From Acanthopleura granulata (Eukaryota > Mollusca > Polyplacophora > Chitonida > Chitonidae): a stretch of DNA of 64,000 bases. How positions within the stretch are numbered: position 1 is the first letter of the stretch; each line of letters begins with the position of its first letter. The stretch spans positions 39,999,073 through 40,063,072 of the forward strand of contig JABBOT010000002.1 in assembly GCA_016165875.1 (NCBI GenBank). The letters are read 5' to 3'. The notes under the pieces are model-generated. The model ran no database searches. It saw only the letters and a list, made by a program, of their open reading frames with translations, and had not been told where the DNA came from. Positions 22,885 to 35,100 of the stretch are shown in pieces. A program made the position numbers and the translations under genes.

Positions 22885-24468
22885 TCATTATATGATATAT
22901 GGACCTTGGAGATTTGTGTCGTGCCGATGATACTGAGATAAAGGGTTCACTGAAAGGTAGTTCCCATGTTTTTGATTATTTCAAATTTTAGGAAACATTG
23001 GTTGCTGAGACACTTACATGGGGCGTGGATATTTGTCACTGGTTATTACCTATCGTAATTAATTTGATGTGATAATAAATATTCAGTTTGGTATAGTGTT
23101 TATGAAAGATTTTCTCTAAAACATTTAGGAGTTAACATGAATTATTAAAATGTTACACATTGCAAAAGGTGATAATGCTGACTATGAATCTATTTTACCT
23201 ATCATATAAAATTAAAAAAAGGCATGTCTATTCCTAGAGTTATGGGAAATGGGGCCTGCTTCAAAATGCAGTGAACATACACATTTTCAAATTTCAAATT
23301 ATCTTCGTTCTGAAAAGAATGCAATATTTGCATAACTTTTTTTGGCTGTTTTTATCAAGCAATATTTCACTGACAATGAAATGTGGCTGTGATGTTGTGT
23401 AATATTTGCCTCATGCATGTGTGCAGACGTGTGTGGGTTAAATGGTTTCCACCTTCGTTGTGCACACTTAACCCTAGGTCAACAGGGATATTGCAAATCA
23501 AGCCGACCATGTACGGCCAGCCAATGCGAATAGATATACATATATCTATATATGTGTATTATACTGTAAAATGTAAGATGACTTTCTGTTAATGGATAAC
23601 CACTCCAACGTAACAGCTTTAAAGATAGCGTCCGATTTGTCATCTTCATGTATATTGTCTTCTGTCGTCATATGTATGGGTCTGTATTTTTTTCCTTTCA
23701 ACAGCTATCTGTAGCTTAAATCCTTTTGCTCAGACAGTTGTGAATTTTACTAATGTGCACACGTAAAAATCTTGAGTGAGAAGTTTGTAAGACATGAACC
23801 TACAATTATCTTACCATGTCCACCGAAGCAGGATTAGCTTTAAATAGTCTGCAGAATCACGTTTAAAAAATCTTACCGAAAGTCACCATATCTCGTCTTA
23901 TTTTGTTTAATAACAATATAGCGGAGCAAATAACATAAGGGAAGTATAGATATTTTTATCTGTGGGAGCATATGTCGAGGTTATACATATGAGAGATTTG
24001 TAAAGTTATTTTCAATGCGAATAAAATTATTTCTCTATAATTACATACTTTGTCTTCTTATTTCCTTCTTATTTTCATAACAAAGTCTATCTTATTTCAG
24101 GTTGTTACTTGGTTGTGTGGTAGTATATTTGCGGGTTGCATTTGAGAATCTGGCAGATATTTGACAAGGGATAATCGTCTAATGTTTCAAGGATGTCTTA
24201 ATTTATTCCCCCTCTAAACATCATTCTGCCTCTCATGAAAGTATGGGCGTAGAAATTGAGACGCTACCTGGAGCACAAAATAGGCCTCTGTGGACAGCAA
24301 ATATGAAAGCTCGAAGCATTTCAGTTTCTGGTTGAGCAACTTGTTTGCAATTAACACCTGCATATTTTAATTACTTTTCTCCATCTTTTGGAAAACAGAT
24401 TCACTGGTAGATGAGGTGTACAGCTTACCTGCAAGCCTTTTGGACCTAAATTACATACTTCTTGCGCC
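22885..24468. other. Intergenic stretch without a supported gene
   Basis: AT-rich DNA. A possible AATAAA lies near 24,020 on the plus strand but cannot be tied to a transcript. No domain or repeat family is seen. Confidence 0.45.
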
Positions 24469-24469
24469 G

Positions 24470-24785
24470 TACCCGCCCGGATAGCGCAGTTGGTAGAGCG
24501 TCCGCTTTCGGTCGGGGGAGATCTGGGTTCAAACCAAAGACTTTAAAAATGGTACATCCTGCTTCCTCGCTAGACGCTCAGCAATAAGAGGCTAGAGGGT
24601 GGACTGGTCGGCCCGGTGTCAGTGTCAATGTGACTGGGTTAGGGGGCTCGTTGGGTGTCTTCGGCAAGTCACCAGATAAAAGATACGGTGGAAATCCGTC
24701 CTGCACCAAGGAGACACCGCCTTCGTATAAGTGAAATATTCTTGAGTAGGGCGTTAAACAATAAGCATTCATTCATTCATTCTTG
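24470..24785 (+). repeat. Full-length tRNA-headed SINE, family A
   Basis: The head GCCCGGATAGCGCAGTTGGT followed by GTTCAAACC gives clear A and B boxes like tRNA-Lys. The body has GACTGGTCGGCCCGGTGTCA. The tail is CGTATAAGTGAAATATTCTT, then GAGTAGGGCGTTAAAC, and it ends in (CATT)n. It is not a tRNA gene, because no 3' acceptor strand follows the B box. Confidence 0.9.
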
Positions 24786-26288
24786 CACCGTCATGCGCAG
24801 GTAGTTTTCCTGGAGAATTCTAACATGAATAAACAATGAAAAATTGACTGCAAAATGCAAGTAAGTCAAATTAATCGGAAAGTCTTTTTCTTTCTCGAAC
24901 ATGTATAGAGGGCCGTCCAATTCTCTCGTTCACCTGGTGTAAACGGGACACGTGGGATTTGTCGAACCTCTAGGTATTCTGCATCTGCCTTGCTCAATTT
25001 CTCGCTTGACCCTTGCAGAATGACAAATGCTGTTGACGGTTAAATTATTCCGACCGCTAGGAAAAACAGATGAATAGGCTGAAGCCAAAAAAAAAAAATT
25101 GAAATGATTACCAAAGATGTTCTGGTCAATTTATGTTAAAGGTCCCACGATGAGAAGTATCCAACCACAGTTTAGTCCGTCAACCGGTAAAGCAATATCC
25201 AAAGTCCAAATCCAAAACGCCAGTTTCCTTAATAAAATAACTAACACAATATCTTAACACTATATAATATTTTAACGGAAAATAGTTAAAATAGAAGTAG
25301 ACGTAGCCAACAGTTTCCAGTGTACATCCGACAGGTCAGATCCAGTGTGTAATTGACAACTATGATGAAACGTTGGAAGGTCCATGTATGTATTATGTAG
25401 AATACGCTGCCATATAAGCCCAAAAAGCATTACACTATCTCAGTTAAGCCTTAGCTGCAACTGTTCATAAACACACCCAGAGTATTATTACTTCGCCATG
25501 GTTGTACAATCACGATACCCCTAGATTGAGGGCATTAGGTAAACATAAAGCAGAGCACCATAAAGGCCCTTTCCACATAATGTATAACTTTTCTTTAAGA
25601 TTTCTTTTAGATTTCTTAACCAGCCTATCTACAGTTAGATATACCCCACATGATCTGCCCAACGAACTCTGCTTTTAGAGTGCTCTGTTGGAGTTATCTC
25701 CCCGAGTCATGCACGCCACATATGAGTTCAAACCTCGGATACAAAAGTATGACCTGTGAATTGAATTATTCAGATACAGTTTTCGAGAGATCGTGTCCTG
25801 CTGCACGTCAGTAGCTCCAAGTTCCAGCATTCATACACCCAATAACTTGTAATATTCGTTCACACAACTAGTTTTACGACTTACACACCAAACAACTTCT
25901 TAGCAATTTAAATGACGGAGTATAATTATTTTATAACGGACTAAAGCACAAATCATAGCAGCGACTACAGTGCGACAGTTGGTGAGTGGTAACTGGCGTA
26001 AGTGGCGAAATCCTGCTTGTTCTCAATTTACCTCAGTGAAGGTTTTAGTTTCATCACGTGAATGCTTAAAAAAGCAATTTACACGCCTCTTATAGCACCA
26101 TGCTTATGCAGAATTGGGTACGAAAAATGTAGTGATGTTAATGGCAATTTATAAGGCGCCACCGGTCCACAAGAGGCCTACTATATTTCTGTTCAAACTT
26201 GGCACAAACACACCGTTACAATGTAAATAGAGAACCGAAAAGACTAATTTACATGTCAAGCAAACTGGATGTGAACTGGATAATACAG
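24786..26288. other. Intergenic stretch without a supported gene
   Basis: No recognisable exon, repeat family or RNA gene. Only short frames lacking motifs. Confidence 0.45.
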
Positions 26289-26289
26289 C

Positions 26290-26500
26290 ATTTATTTATT
26301 TATTTATTTGATTGGTGTTTTACGCCGTACTCAAGAATATTTCACTTATACGACGGCGGCCAGCATTATGGTGGGAGGAAAACGGGCAGAGCCCGGGGGA
26401 AACCCACGACCATCCGCAGGTTGCTGGCAGACCTTCCCACTTACGGCCGGAGAGGAAGGCAGCATGGGCTGGTCTTGAACTCACAGCGGAATAGTACAAC
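26290..26500 (-). repeat. Family B SINE, well preserved
   Basis: On the plus strand it begins with (TTTA)n, then TTGATTGGTGTTTTACGCCG, TACTCAAGAATATTTCACTT, ACGACGGCGGCCAGCATTAT, and continues to the GAACTCACAGCG region. Both strands carry 60-100-codon frames here, which only reflect the repeat. The tRNA-like head is cut off. Confidence 0.9.
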
Positions 26501-27176
26501 ATGAATTGAGCTATATATGCGTAAAAAATATGACGTCATCAGTTCTTAATGACTTGTTAAATGTAGTCACAACTAAGGGGAAAGAAACCATCCAGGCGCT
26601 GTCTTCGACAAAAATCCTTTCGCCATTCAAACAAGTCCTAAGAAATTAAACTGTGGAAGGCGTCTTTGTGTACAACTCCATCAAAATATGTTAACGTGTC
26701 TGGATACCCAGAATGCACCAGATGACCATATAAAGTCCGGTGTGTATAGCTGGATGCAGGAAATACACAATTATCAAGCTCTTGTCCACGTTACTGACTA
26801 GAGGAAGTTAAAAGAACTCGCCGGAAAAGAAAACCAAACGAACAATGAATGTGGATACCAAATAATTCAAAGACACTGACGGAAGAATTAGATTTGAAAG
26901 CTACAGTGTGATAGGAACATATATCCCCGCCGGATTTCACGACTCTCCTGACTACAAGCCATGACCAAAGGGCGGAGTAAGCGGATTGATTCGGGTGTTC
27001 ACAATTGAGACAGGCATTAAGACATCTCTTCAAAATCAACATTAACCCACATGACATTATTAAGTTACAAATCATATTCGTGTTATCATGTTTGAGAGAT
27101 TTCACAGTTTGTAGATAAGTTCGAATGTTACAAATATAACATTTACATGAAATTCGGCAGCGATGAAATAAAAACT

Positions 27177-27262
27177 ATTTATTTATTTGAGTGATGTTTC
27201 ACACCATATTCAAGAATATTTCACTTACACGACGGCGGCCAGCATTAAGGAAACCCATGACT
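27177..27262 (-). repeat. Truncated family B SINE (tail only)
   Basis: Tail blocks TATTCAAGAATATTTCACTT and ACGACGGCGGCCAGCATTAA are present, followed by AACCCATGACTA. The rest is missing. Confidence 0.85.
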
Positions 27263-27475
27263 ATGACTAAGAGTAAACTGGGACAAGCAATAAGGCAAAA
27301 CAGATAATTCAGCAGACTATTTCATTGTGACCTTTTGGGGAGTCTGTTTTGTTCATGTTTGATTTATGTGGAAAATTGTTTCAGGAATTGATTAATTGCC
27401 AGGTGATAAGCTATTAAGGATGCTTGTTTTTCGATCTAACCATAAAAACAATATAGGCTTATTTGACTTCAAGTC

Positions 27476-27532
27476 TGTAACGCCCTACTCCGGAATGTTA
27501 CAGATGGCGGCTATCAGGCTCATGATGGCACT
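27476..27532 (-). repeat. Possible decayed SINE tail
   Basis: GTAACGCCCTACTCCGGAAT followed by GATGGCGGCTATCAGGCTCA resembles the family B tail. It is short and diverged. Confidence 0.35.
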
Positions 27533-27744
27533 CGACTATATCTTGCTGACTTGTTCCTCACGAACATGCTAGATTTCTTTTGTATGGCCGAGTCATCCGT
27601 TACCTTCACACTGAACATCAACGATATCAACAAATAAACTAAGGTTTTCCGTCCAATAGCATTCATACAGGGTGTTATAGGCACACAAGCCTGGATTTCA
27701 TACACACGAAAGGATTTATATGTTAGTTTTTTTTCCTTTTTTTT

Positions 27745-27966
27745 TTTTACACCGTACTCACGAACATTTTCCTTTAATACACGACGGAGGCCAACAGAGG
27801 AAACCGGACAGGAAACACAAAGAGGAGAATGGATAAAACCCACAATTGTCTGCAGGTTACTGGCGGATATTCCCACGTACGACCGGAGAAGAAACCAACG
27901 ATCACATTGGTGAGAGGCACCGGTGTCATTATGCTGCGCTAACCCTTTGACCACGGAGGCCCCCAT
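27745..27966 (-). repeat. Full-length family B SINE
   Basis: The plus strand runs from ACACCGTACTCACGAACATT through CCCACGTACGACCGGAGAAG to a head GCGCTAACCCTTTGACCACG. Read on the minus strand, that is a tRNA-like start beginning GGGGGCCTCCGTGG. The 148-codon minus frame over this region is an artefact of the repeat. Confidence 0.88.
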
Positions 27967-28149
27967 GACAATAGGAAATCAACAAAGAGGCCTCAGCACA
28001 TTCACGAATTCAAGCCGTTGTTTAGGATTAGGATATTAGGAGCAAGTCCCTGTATCAAACGTTCATATTCCTTTCTCGAGATTTTGTCCCGTGTCGGCTA
28101 TGTTTGATTTTCGAATAGCGCAGAATCGAATAAAAGAAGAATTACAAGA

Positions 28150-31100
28150 TCATGGTAGAGGCGAAGTGGTTTATTTTGAACCTATAATAATTATATAAAT
28201 AAACATTTTGCAGTCAATGATTTCTGGTTGTGTGTAAAGGTCAGGTCAACTTCAGCGGACAGAGCGTCCGTGAAGATTGTAAATTGTCTTCAAATCTTTG
28301 TACATGTAAAGGTTACTCCAGAGACAACACGAACTAGCAGATCTCTAGACGAGGAGATTTCCAAGCAGTCAATGTACAAAAGGCGATGGTTGACATTGCA
28401 GAGATAACCAGCTGATGATGCCAATTACATTACAGTTCTTAGTATCATAGGTTTTCATATAAAAATAAATAACATTCACCTAAAGCCAGCCCTTGCAGCA
28501 AATGATGAGATTCTCCCACAAGCGCTTGGGCCAGTAACCAATTTCTCTCCTTCAAATAAGTCCTTTTATAAACTATGCAAACAAAACCTTTCTGTCATTT
28601 GATCTTTAAAAACTTCCAATCATGCAATAGTGCTACAAAAAAGACATCGTAATAGTAGAAAGACTGTTTTAACCATCACCTCCTCGGAGGCGTTTTGTTT
28701 TCCATGCGTCATACAGTACCACACATCGACGCTATATGACACACGCATTCACACATATACACTTGTATACTAAATTTAATTTACGTATTTAAATTCAAAT
28801 GTTTTGTACCAAATTCATAAAAGGTTTTGTGGGCATAATTTATGAAAAAAACTATAAACAGTCCATAAACTAAACTGAGTGTTGTGAATACCATCTGCTG
28901 ATTGCTTACGTTCACAAGTCGGTATACATCAATTTCAGCCCATTAATCCTCGTGATTCTTGCTGATTCTGTTCCCAGTGTGCTTGCACGAAGTCGCCAGG
29001 CTGTTATGTTTTCACGGCTCAAATTTTATAGCTTACTCCAAATTCTGATTAATTTTAGATTGATTGTTTATTGCTTACCGTCACTTCAGCAGTATTTCCG
29101 TAAAATTTTGCAAGCAAGCTTTTAGAGATACTAAACTATATCTCCACTAAGTTCGGTATAGAGCATTCTCACATCTTACTAGTTCAGTATCAACCATTCA
29201 CACATGTATATCCTGGAAATCAGTATCAACCATTCATGTATTAATTATACATATATCCTATAAGTTCAGTATCAAGGATCAATATATTCAACAAGTATAA
29301 AACCAGGCATTCAAACATTCAGCAAGTTTAGAACCAGGCAAGTATTCACAAATCTCCCTCGCAATGTATCCCATTCACCACCATGACTCCTGATACACAC
29401 AATTCGGTTCATGTAGACTTCTTTTAAACCTTGATGACTCCTGATACACACAATTCGGTTCATGTAGACTTCTTTTAAACCTTGATGACTCCTGATACAC
29501 ACAATTCGGTTCATGTAGGCTTCTTTTAAACCTTGATGACTCCTGATACACACAATTCGGTTCATCTAGACTTCTTTTATACCTTGATAGCATTTTTCAA
29601 ACACACATTACTAGCTCACATCTTCAACTCAAACACATTGTAATTGACTACGACAAAGTATATCTTGTTGACTGCAAGGAGAAAATATAGCCACCTACTG
29701 ATACAAACAAAGAAATGACACACAGTCTTTTGCCAATGTTAACATTGCAATGGAGTAACACTGCTTTCTGTCCTCTTTGTCAAGAAACACAATGACTTCT
29801 ACACTGTAAGGGTGAAACATTGGTTTCTAACTGCTTCATCATTTTCTGGAGAATATGGTCCGGACTTATTTTTTTGCAGTGTGCAATATTTCATGGATGT
29901 TCTCTTATTTCAGTTACTCTATACAGTTGAAGTGCACATTTACTGTGCTGGCTTTAATGTGTATTTCATTTATTTAAACAGACTATGAACTCGATCATGA
30001 CTGTCAGGGAATCAAAGCATGTCTTTTCCACAGGTTTGGCAGGCAAAATTCTACGTAGTTACAATTACATGTATGGCAGTCAGAAAATGTTTAAGTATAC
30101 TCAACAATTTTTGTCACGTACGATTATCAGAACAGAACAATTTTGTCACAAAAGCACTTATGACCAAAATAGAGCATTAAGAAATTCTTATTTACAAGGA
30201 ATGTCTCTAAGAGTGCCACTCGGCTCTTAACAAATGGAAAACAAAAACGAACAATACACTAACAACATCACAAAGTGAATCAAACACTTGATATGTATTT
30301 TGAACATCTAGCTGCTTAGTAAACAAAACAATGAACAAATGTGCGTAAAAACTAATGACCTGTATCTACAGGCCAAGCATTTGGATACAGCCAGAAGGCT
30401 ACAGCTGGCCTTAGAAAAGAAGATACAAGATGCTTTCAGAGACCTTGAAGCTCTAAACTAAATATCATTTAAGGGAATTGTTAATGAGAGATGTTACACT
30501 AAATAAATCTTATTTACCAATTAGTGATACAAGGAAAGGCAAATTCCTGTTTTTAATGAAACTCAAAAGAAGGACAATTATTCAGGGGTTTATTAACAAC
30601 TGGGAAAGATAGAGAATGAAAAGTGTGGAAAAGCAGTCCATGTGAAGATATCTCTCAAGCTCAAATGTGTAAAATGTTTCTTGTACAGATGTAAATATGT
30701 AAAAAATTAGGAAATGGTCTTTTGAATGAACTGGTTTATACAGCTTCATTAGGTTGAATGCAGAGATCATCCTAAAAGCAGCAGAAGACAGAATACCAAA
30801 TGATGAAATCAGAGACACCTCTGTGGAATGGTGAATTAGAGCTAGCTAGACCACTGACATTTACACAAACAAACATGTTCACTGTACAGCAAATATGAAG
30901 TTGCTCGGCAACCTAAACTGTACTGACAGCTTTCAAGAATGTCAACAAAGAAAATGTAAGCCCAGCAGATCAATTCCACCCACTTGTACACCATTGTCTG
31001 TCTGTGACATACATCAACATGACATGTCCACTATAAACACTGTAAGTAGAAAAGGTTTTACCATATCCAAACCAATCATTGTCTGGATTTGTTCACCAGC

Positions 31101-32166
31101 AAAACAAGCACTATTTCCAGTCAGAAAGCACCACCAATGTCAAACTGAACGAAAACTGATCACTTGTCTGGTACGGTCCAGCCACAGACTGGTCAGGTTT
31201 TCACACTCCTTCAGTCAAGAGTTTGTGACTCATGAGATTCTGAACAGCATTCAGATCTGACAACATCAGAGACAAGCCATGCTGTCCTTTTGCCACAGTA
31301 ACCACGATTAAACACAGCTTGTGACATTGACCTGTCCTAATGAGTCGATGTAAATGTAGCTCTGCCCACCAAAGTTCTCAAATTAACAGTTTTGACCATG
31401 TATGTAAATTTACATCATGCCTCACATAAAATGTACAGGCCACACAGCAAAACATTCCTCCATGCATGAAGGTAAAGCTCTACTCATGGAACACTCATCC
31501 GATATAAGCTCACTGTCGAAAGTCTCTCATGTAAATGCCATACCTTGGATTACAATGAGCTTTAGCGAAGCTGTTGTTTTCAGTGTCTCTGATCGACCAG
31601 TTAAAAGCCTCTGTAAAACTGCAGGTTCCAGCACGTTTGTCAATCCAAGGCTGAGATTGTCACTCCCATTCATACTGATCTTCAAATGATATCTTTATCT
31701 GGTTTCATCTTCATCTGTTATTGTGTCAATGCAAAGACCTGGATTTTACATAAGTTATCATTTATCCTTGAACCTCAGCTTTTCCAATGGTGCTACACGT
31801 CTTGCATTTAACAGAGGTGTCCTCTAGCCCATTCAAATGTATCAGTCAAACAAGGCTTCACAAATGGGCTACCGTCTTATGTGACAAGGATCAAACACCA
31901 TAACACGAAGCGATTGGCCCAGATAAACACTGTCTATTTCAGGAGGCACAGCCCTATTGGTCACTGTCACAATCCTGTCTGGGTCCAGATACACACTGTC
32001 TATTTCAGGAGGAACAGCCCTATTGGTCACTGTCACAATCCTGACTGGGTCCAGATAAACACTGTCTATTTCAGGAGGCACAGCCCTATTGGTCACTGTC
32101 ACAATCCTGTCTGGGCCCAGATACACAATGTTCACTTCAGGAAGAACAGCCCTATTGGTCACACTG
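28150..32166 (-). other. Probable long 3' UTR of the RasGEF1-like gene
   Basis: No further exon is recognisable downstream of the stop at 32,167. On the minus strand an AATAAA hexamer lies at 28,175-28,170. The plus strand looks A/C-rich from about 28.15 kb rightwards, as it does through the RasGEF1 introns, whereas SINE-filled intergenic DNA lies to the left. The length (about 4 kb) and end are inferences. It contains two minisatellites listed separately. An additional exon or a separate noncoding gene cannot be excluded. Confidence 0.35.
29382..29588. repeat. Minisatellite, four copies of 51 bp
   Basis: Copies start at 29,382, 29,433, 29,484 and 29,535 with ATGACTCCTGATACACACAA, and are almost identical. 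Because 51 is a multiple of three, a minus frame reads a 17-residue repeat (MNRIVCIRSHQGLKEVY). I regard this as a by-product rather than a protein. Confidence 0.95.
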
Positions 32167-32182
32167 TCACAATCCTGCTTGG
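31917..32182. repeat. Minisatellite, four copies of 66-68 bp, at the RasGEF1-like stop codon
   Basis: Units start at 31,917, 31,983, 32,049 and 32,115 and share ACTGTCTATTTCAGGAGG and CAGCCCTATTGGTCACTGTC. The first three are 66 bp and the last, next to the coding end, has two extra bases. The array abuts the last splice acceptor, so its first unit (read on the minus strand) supplies the final coding bases and stop. Both strands show open frames only because 66 is divisible by three. Confidence 0.93.
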
Positions 32183-32185
32183 GCT
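32167..32185 (-). CDS. RasGEF1-like terminal coding segment (exon 22)
   Basis: Joined to exon 21 it reads (K)AQAGL then TGA. The acceptor TTTTCTCGGCAG is convincing. Its length matches the short C-terminal tail of vertebrate RASGEF1 proteins, but the residues are not conserved, being copied from the 66-bp repeat unit. Intron retention or a different last exon are alternatives. Confidence 0.55.
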
Positions 32186-35100
32186 CTGCCGAGAAAATCA
32201 GAAAATTGGTAAGCATATAATAACTGTCAACAAAAAGATGGTCAAATGAATAAAATACTAGAGGCAACAGCAGATGAAGACATTTCCAAGACCAACAGAC
32301 AGCAGTAAATATACCTCAATTTGAAAAACCATTCCATTTCATGCATCAATTACATAAAACCTTTAATGTAACAAATGGAAATCCCTTCTTATGTGTACAA
32401 AATCAAGGTGCACTCTAAACTTGCCTTATTTTGAAACAAAATGTGTTTTTGCTCACATCTAAATGAAACAAAGAAACATTTAATTCCATATTTCACTTGA
32501 GTTTAATGCCATACATGAGAGCTTTTAGGGGAGGAGGGAAGATGGAGGTACCAGGCCAATCAGGCAGGCCAACAAAGCCTGAGGTGACAGAACCAACAAT
32601 GGAGCAAAAAAACAGAAAGTGAGGAAAGGATTTTTCCGCCATACTTACTTCAGCTCTTTGTGTTTCTCTTTATCGAAGTGACTTTCTGGTGCTTCACACT
32701 CAAATGAGGCCAGGGACAGAGCTGTGGGCACAAAGTACAGCTGAATATACAAGTCACCAATATGCAGATTGTTAATAGCCATTGTTTTACTGAACATTTC
32801 TGCGTAAATGATTATTGATATGAATTTAATTTATTTATTTGATTGGTGTTTCATACCACGCTCAAGAATATTTGAATTATACAACAATAGCCACCGTTAT
32901 TGTGGGTGGGAACTGAGCAGAGCCTGGGGGAAACTGAGCAGAGCCTGGGGGCAACATAAGACTATCTGCAGGTATTTAACAATTTCAAGTATCATGATTT
33001 CACATGTTGAGATATGTTCTCGTGAAAGCAGAAAACCTAAAGTTGTATGGAGCATCTTCTCTTCGAGCTCTTAACAGTTTTGGACGTTTCAACATGTATG
33101 AAATCAAAACATCTGTCATTCGTGTGCCACTCTCACACCATGAAGGGGCATTCCAAATCAATGAATGCAAGATGCAAGGTCCATTCCAAAACAACCAACA
33201 GCAAGAGATATTTACATTTAGAACTGTCTAGTCGTAATTTCATCTACAGCAATGATTCTAACCTGTTCACACCAGGGAAATAGGTGCTTAGATCTGCAGA
33301 TAGTATTAAAAACTTCTCACTTACTTGTCTCACTGAATATTGGTGTTGTGAGAAGATAATGTAGAATCTCATTGTTTCTTTCAAAGGGGCACTGGAAATC
33401 AGAAATCAAAGACAAATAAAACACATGCCTCCACAAATACTGAATCATCAGTTTCAATGTTACACAGTATATGGACAAGTGTTTCAAATCTGTTGTTAAC
33501 TTCTGTTGGACATAACCATAGTTTATTTTTCAAACATTCAACTATTTTGAACTCTTTCAAATGTGAAGCACATTCAGTGATGATTTATTTGTTTCTTTTA
33601 TTTTTACAAACACTGGTCAGCACTAAGTTATTTACAAAACACATAACCATGTTTCAGCTTAATTCATAGAAATTTGACTTATACTTATACTTATACTTAT
33701 ACTGCATAACACAAACTACTCACAGCCACCTGTTTCCATGTAATAAGGTCAGAAATCTGCTTAGCAAGCTGCCAAAATTTCTGCAATCAAACATAAATTG
33801 TATGAATTCACACATAAATAATTAAATTAAATGAATTAAGGTCAAATGAAAACAAACACATAATGCAGTGGCATCACAGTGACCCATGCATCTTACTGTT
33901 ACCAGGGACCAGTCTTATAGTCGGTAGTTCTACTACATCAAACAAGGCCAGCAGTGTACAATAATACAAGTTTTTTTCCACAACTGATAAATAACTTTTG
34001 AATTTTTTCTTCAGTACCTCTACTTTGTTGTCAAGAAGTACCAATTAGAAGGAAATTTTCATTAGCCTTAACATATGAAGCACTCAAGCCAAGCTCAAGC
34101 TGCCATTTTGTAAGGTGACAATTATGACATATTCGAAAAGAATCCTCGTTTGATAACCTGATGACCACATCAATGCATGCCTACTACTATAATTAGGGTG
34201 TACTAGAAGATAAAAGCTACTATTAATATGATTATAAAACTTACCTCAAAATTTACGTTCCCATTGGATAACCTGCAATCAAGACACAAAATATCAGAAT
34301 TCTGCATGTACAAAAAGATCGAAAATATCGTTTTGTGCACATATCAGAATTCTGCATGTACAAAAAGATCGAAAATATCGTTTTGTGCACATACTGTTTT
34401 GTATATAACAAATTCCAGTTGTCCTGCTTTCACATAAATTGACATACACATGGTTTATGGACAGTTTGCCAAGGTGAAAATGAAAGTGATAATTCAGAAG
34501 TTGTAGGACTCATTACCTGTTTGCACATCCTTCATTGAGGAAATAGATGTCCTTGATGAACAGGCTGAAGAAGGGAATGACAATCTGAAAGAGAAATGGT
34601 CAACCATGTAAGTATAACTTTCTGAGCTTTACCTCTGTATAGCTATTTTGCGCAAATAATTCTTAAGTAGATCAAACGTATGTGACACTACACATGCACG
34701 TTGTGAAGTAAAATGGTACATGTTGGAAAACCATGTAGAGTGTATGTTGACTGTGCACCTTTTAAGTTGTGAAACACTTGTTGATGTAAAACACATGGAC
34801 GATCTAAGTTTGAGTCAGGGGCAAGATTTTCAGTCAATTTTCAGTACAGCAGTTTTCCACTGTTATGTACGGCGAACAGCCATTTGGATCATTTTGCACT
34901 TTATCACATCAAAGCCTTGAGACATTGCATTATTATTACTGTGTTTTATACATGAAAGCAGAATGACAAGGGATATTATCTCCATGACTTGTGGATTTGG
35001 AGTACAATACTGTCTGGTTGTGTCAGACATCAGTAGTTATCAGTCTACCAACTGATGTTATCCGCTGCAGGTGAGTGATTCCTTTACCTTTTCGCGGTCA

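Noticed and set aside
24478..24540. Possible tRNA-Lys gene
   Set aside because: A and B boxes are present, but no acceptor stem or T-arm closure follows and the body continues as a SINE.
27520..27966. 148-codon minus-strand frame
   Set aside because: Mostly a reading through a full-length SINE.
29311..29593. Minus frames with a 17-residue repeat, suggesting a repeat protein
   Set aside because: The 51-bp unit is a multiple of three, so open frames are expected; they include no conserved domain and lie in presumed 3' UTR.
31869..32267. 132-codon minus-strand frame with a 22-residue repeat (and 122 codons on the plus strand)
   Set aside because: Both strands stay open because the repeat unit is 66 bp. 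The minus frame does not match the phase delivered by the preceding RasGEF1-like exon.
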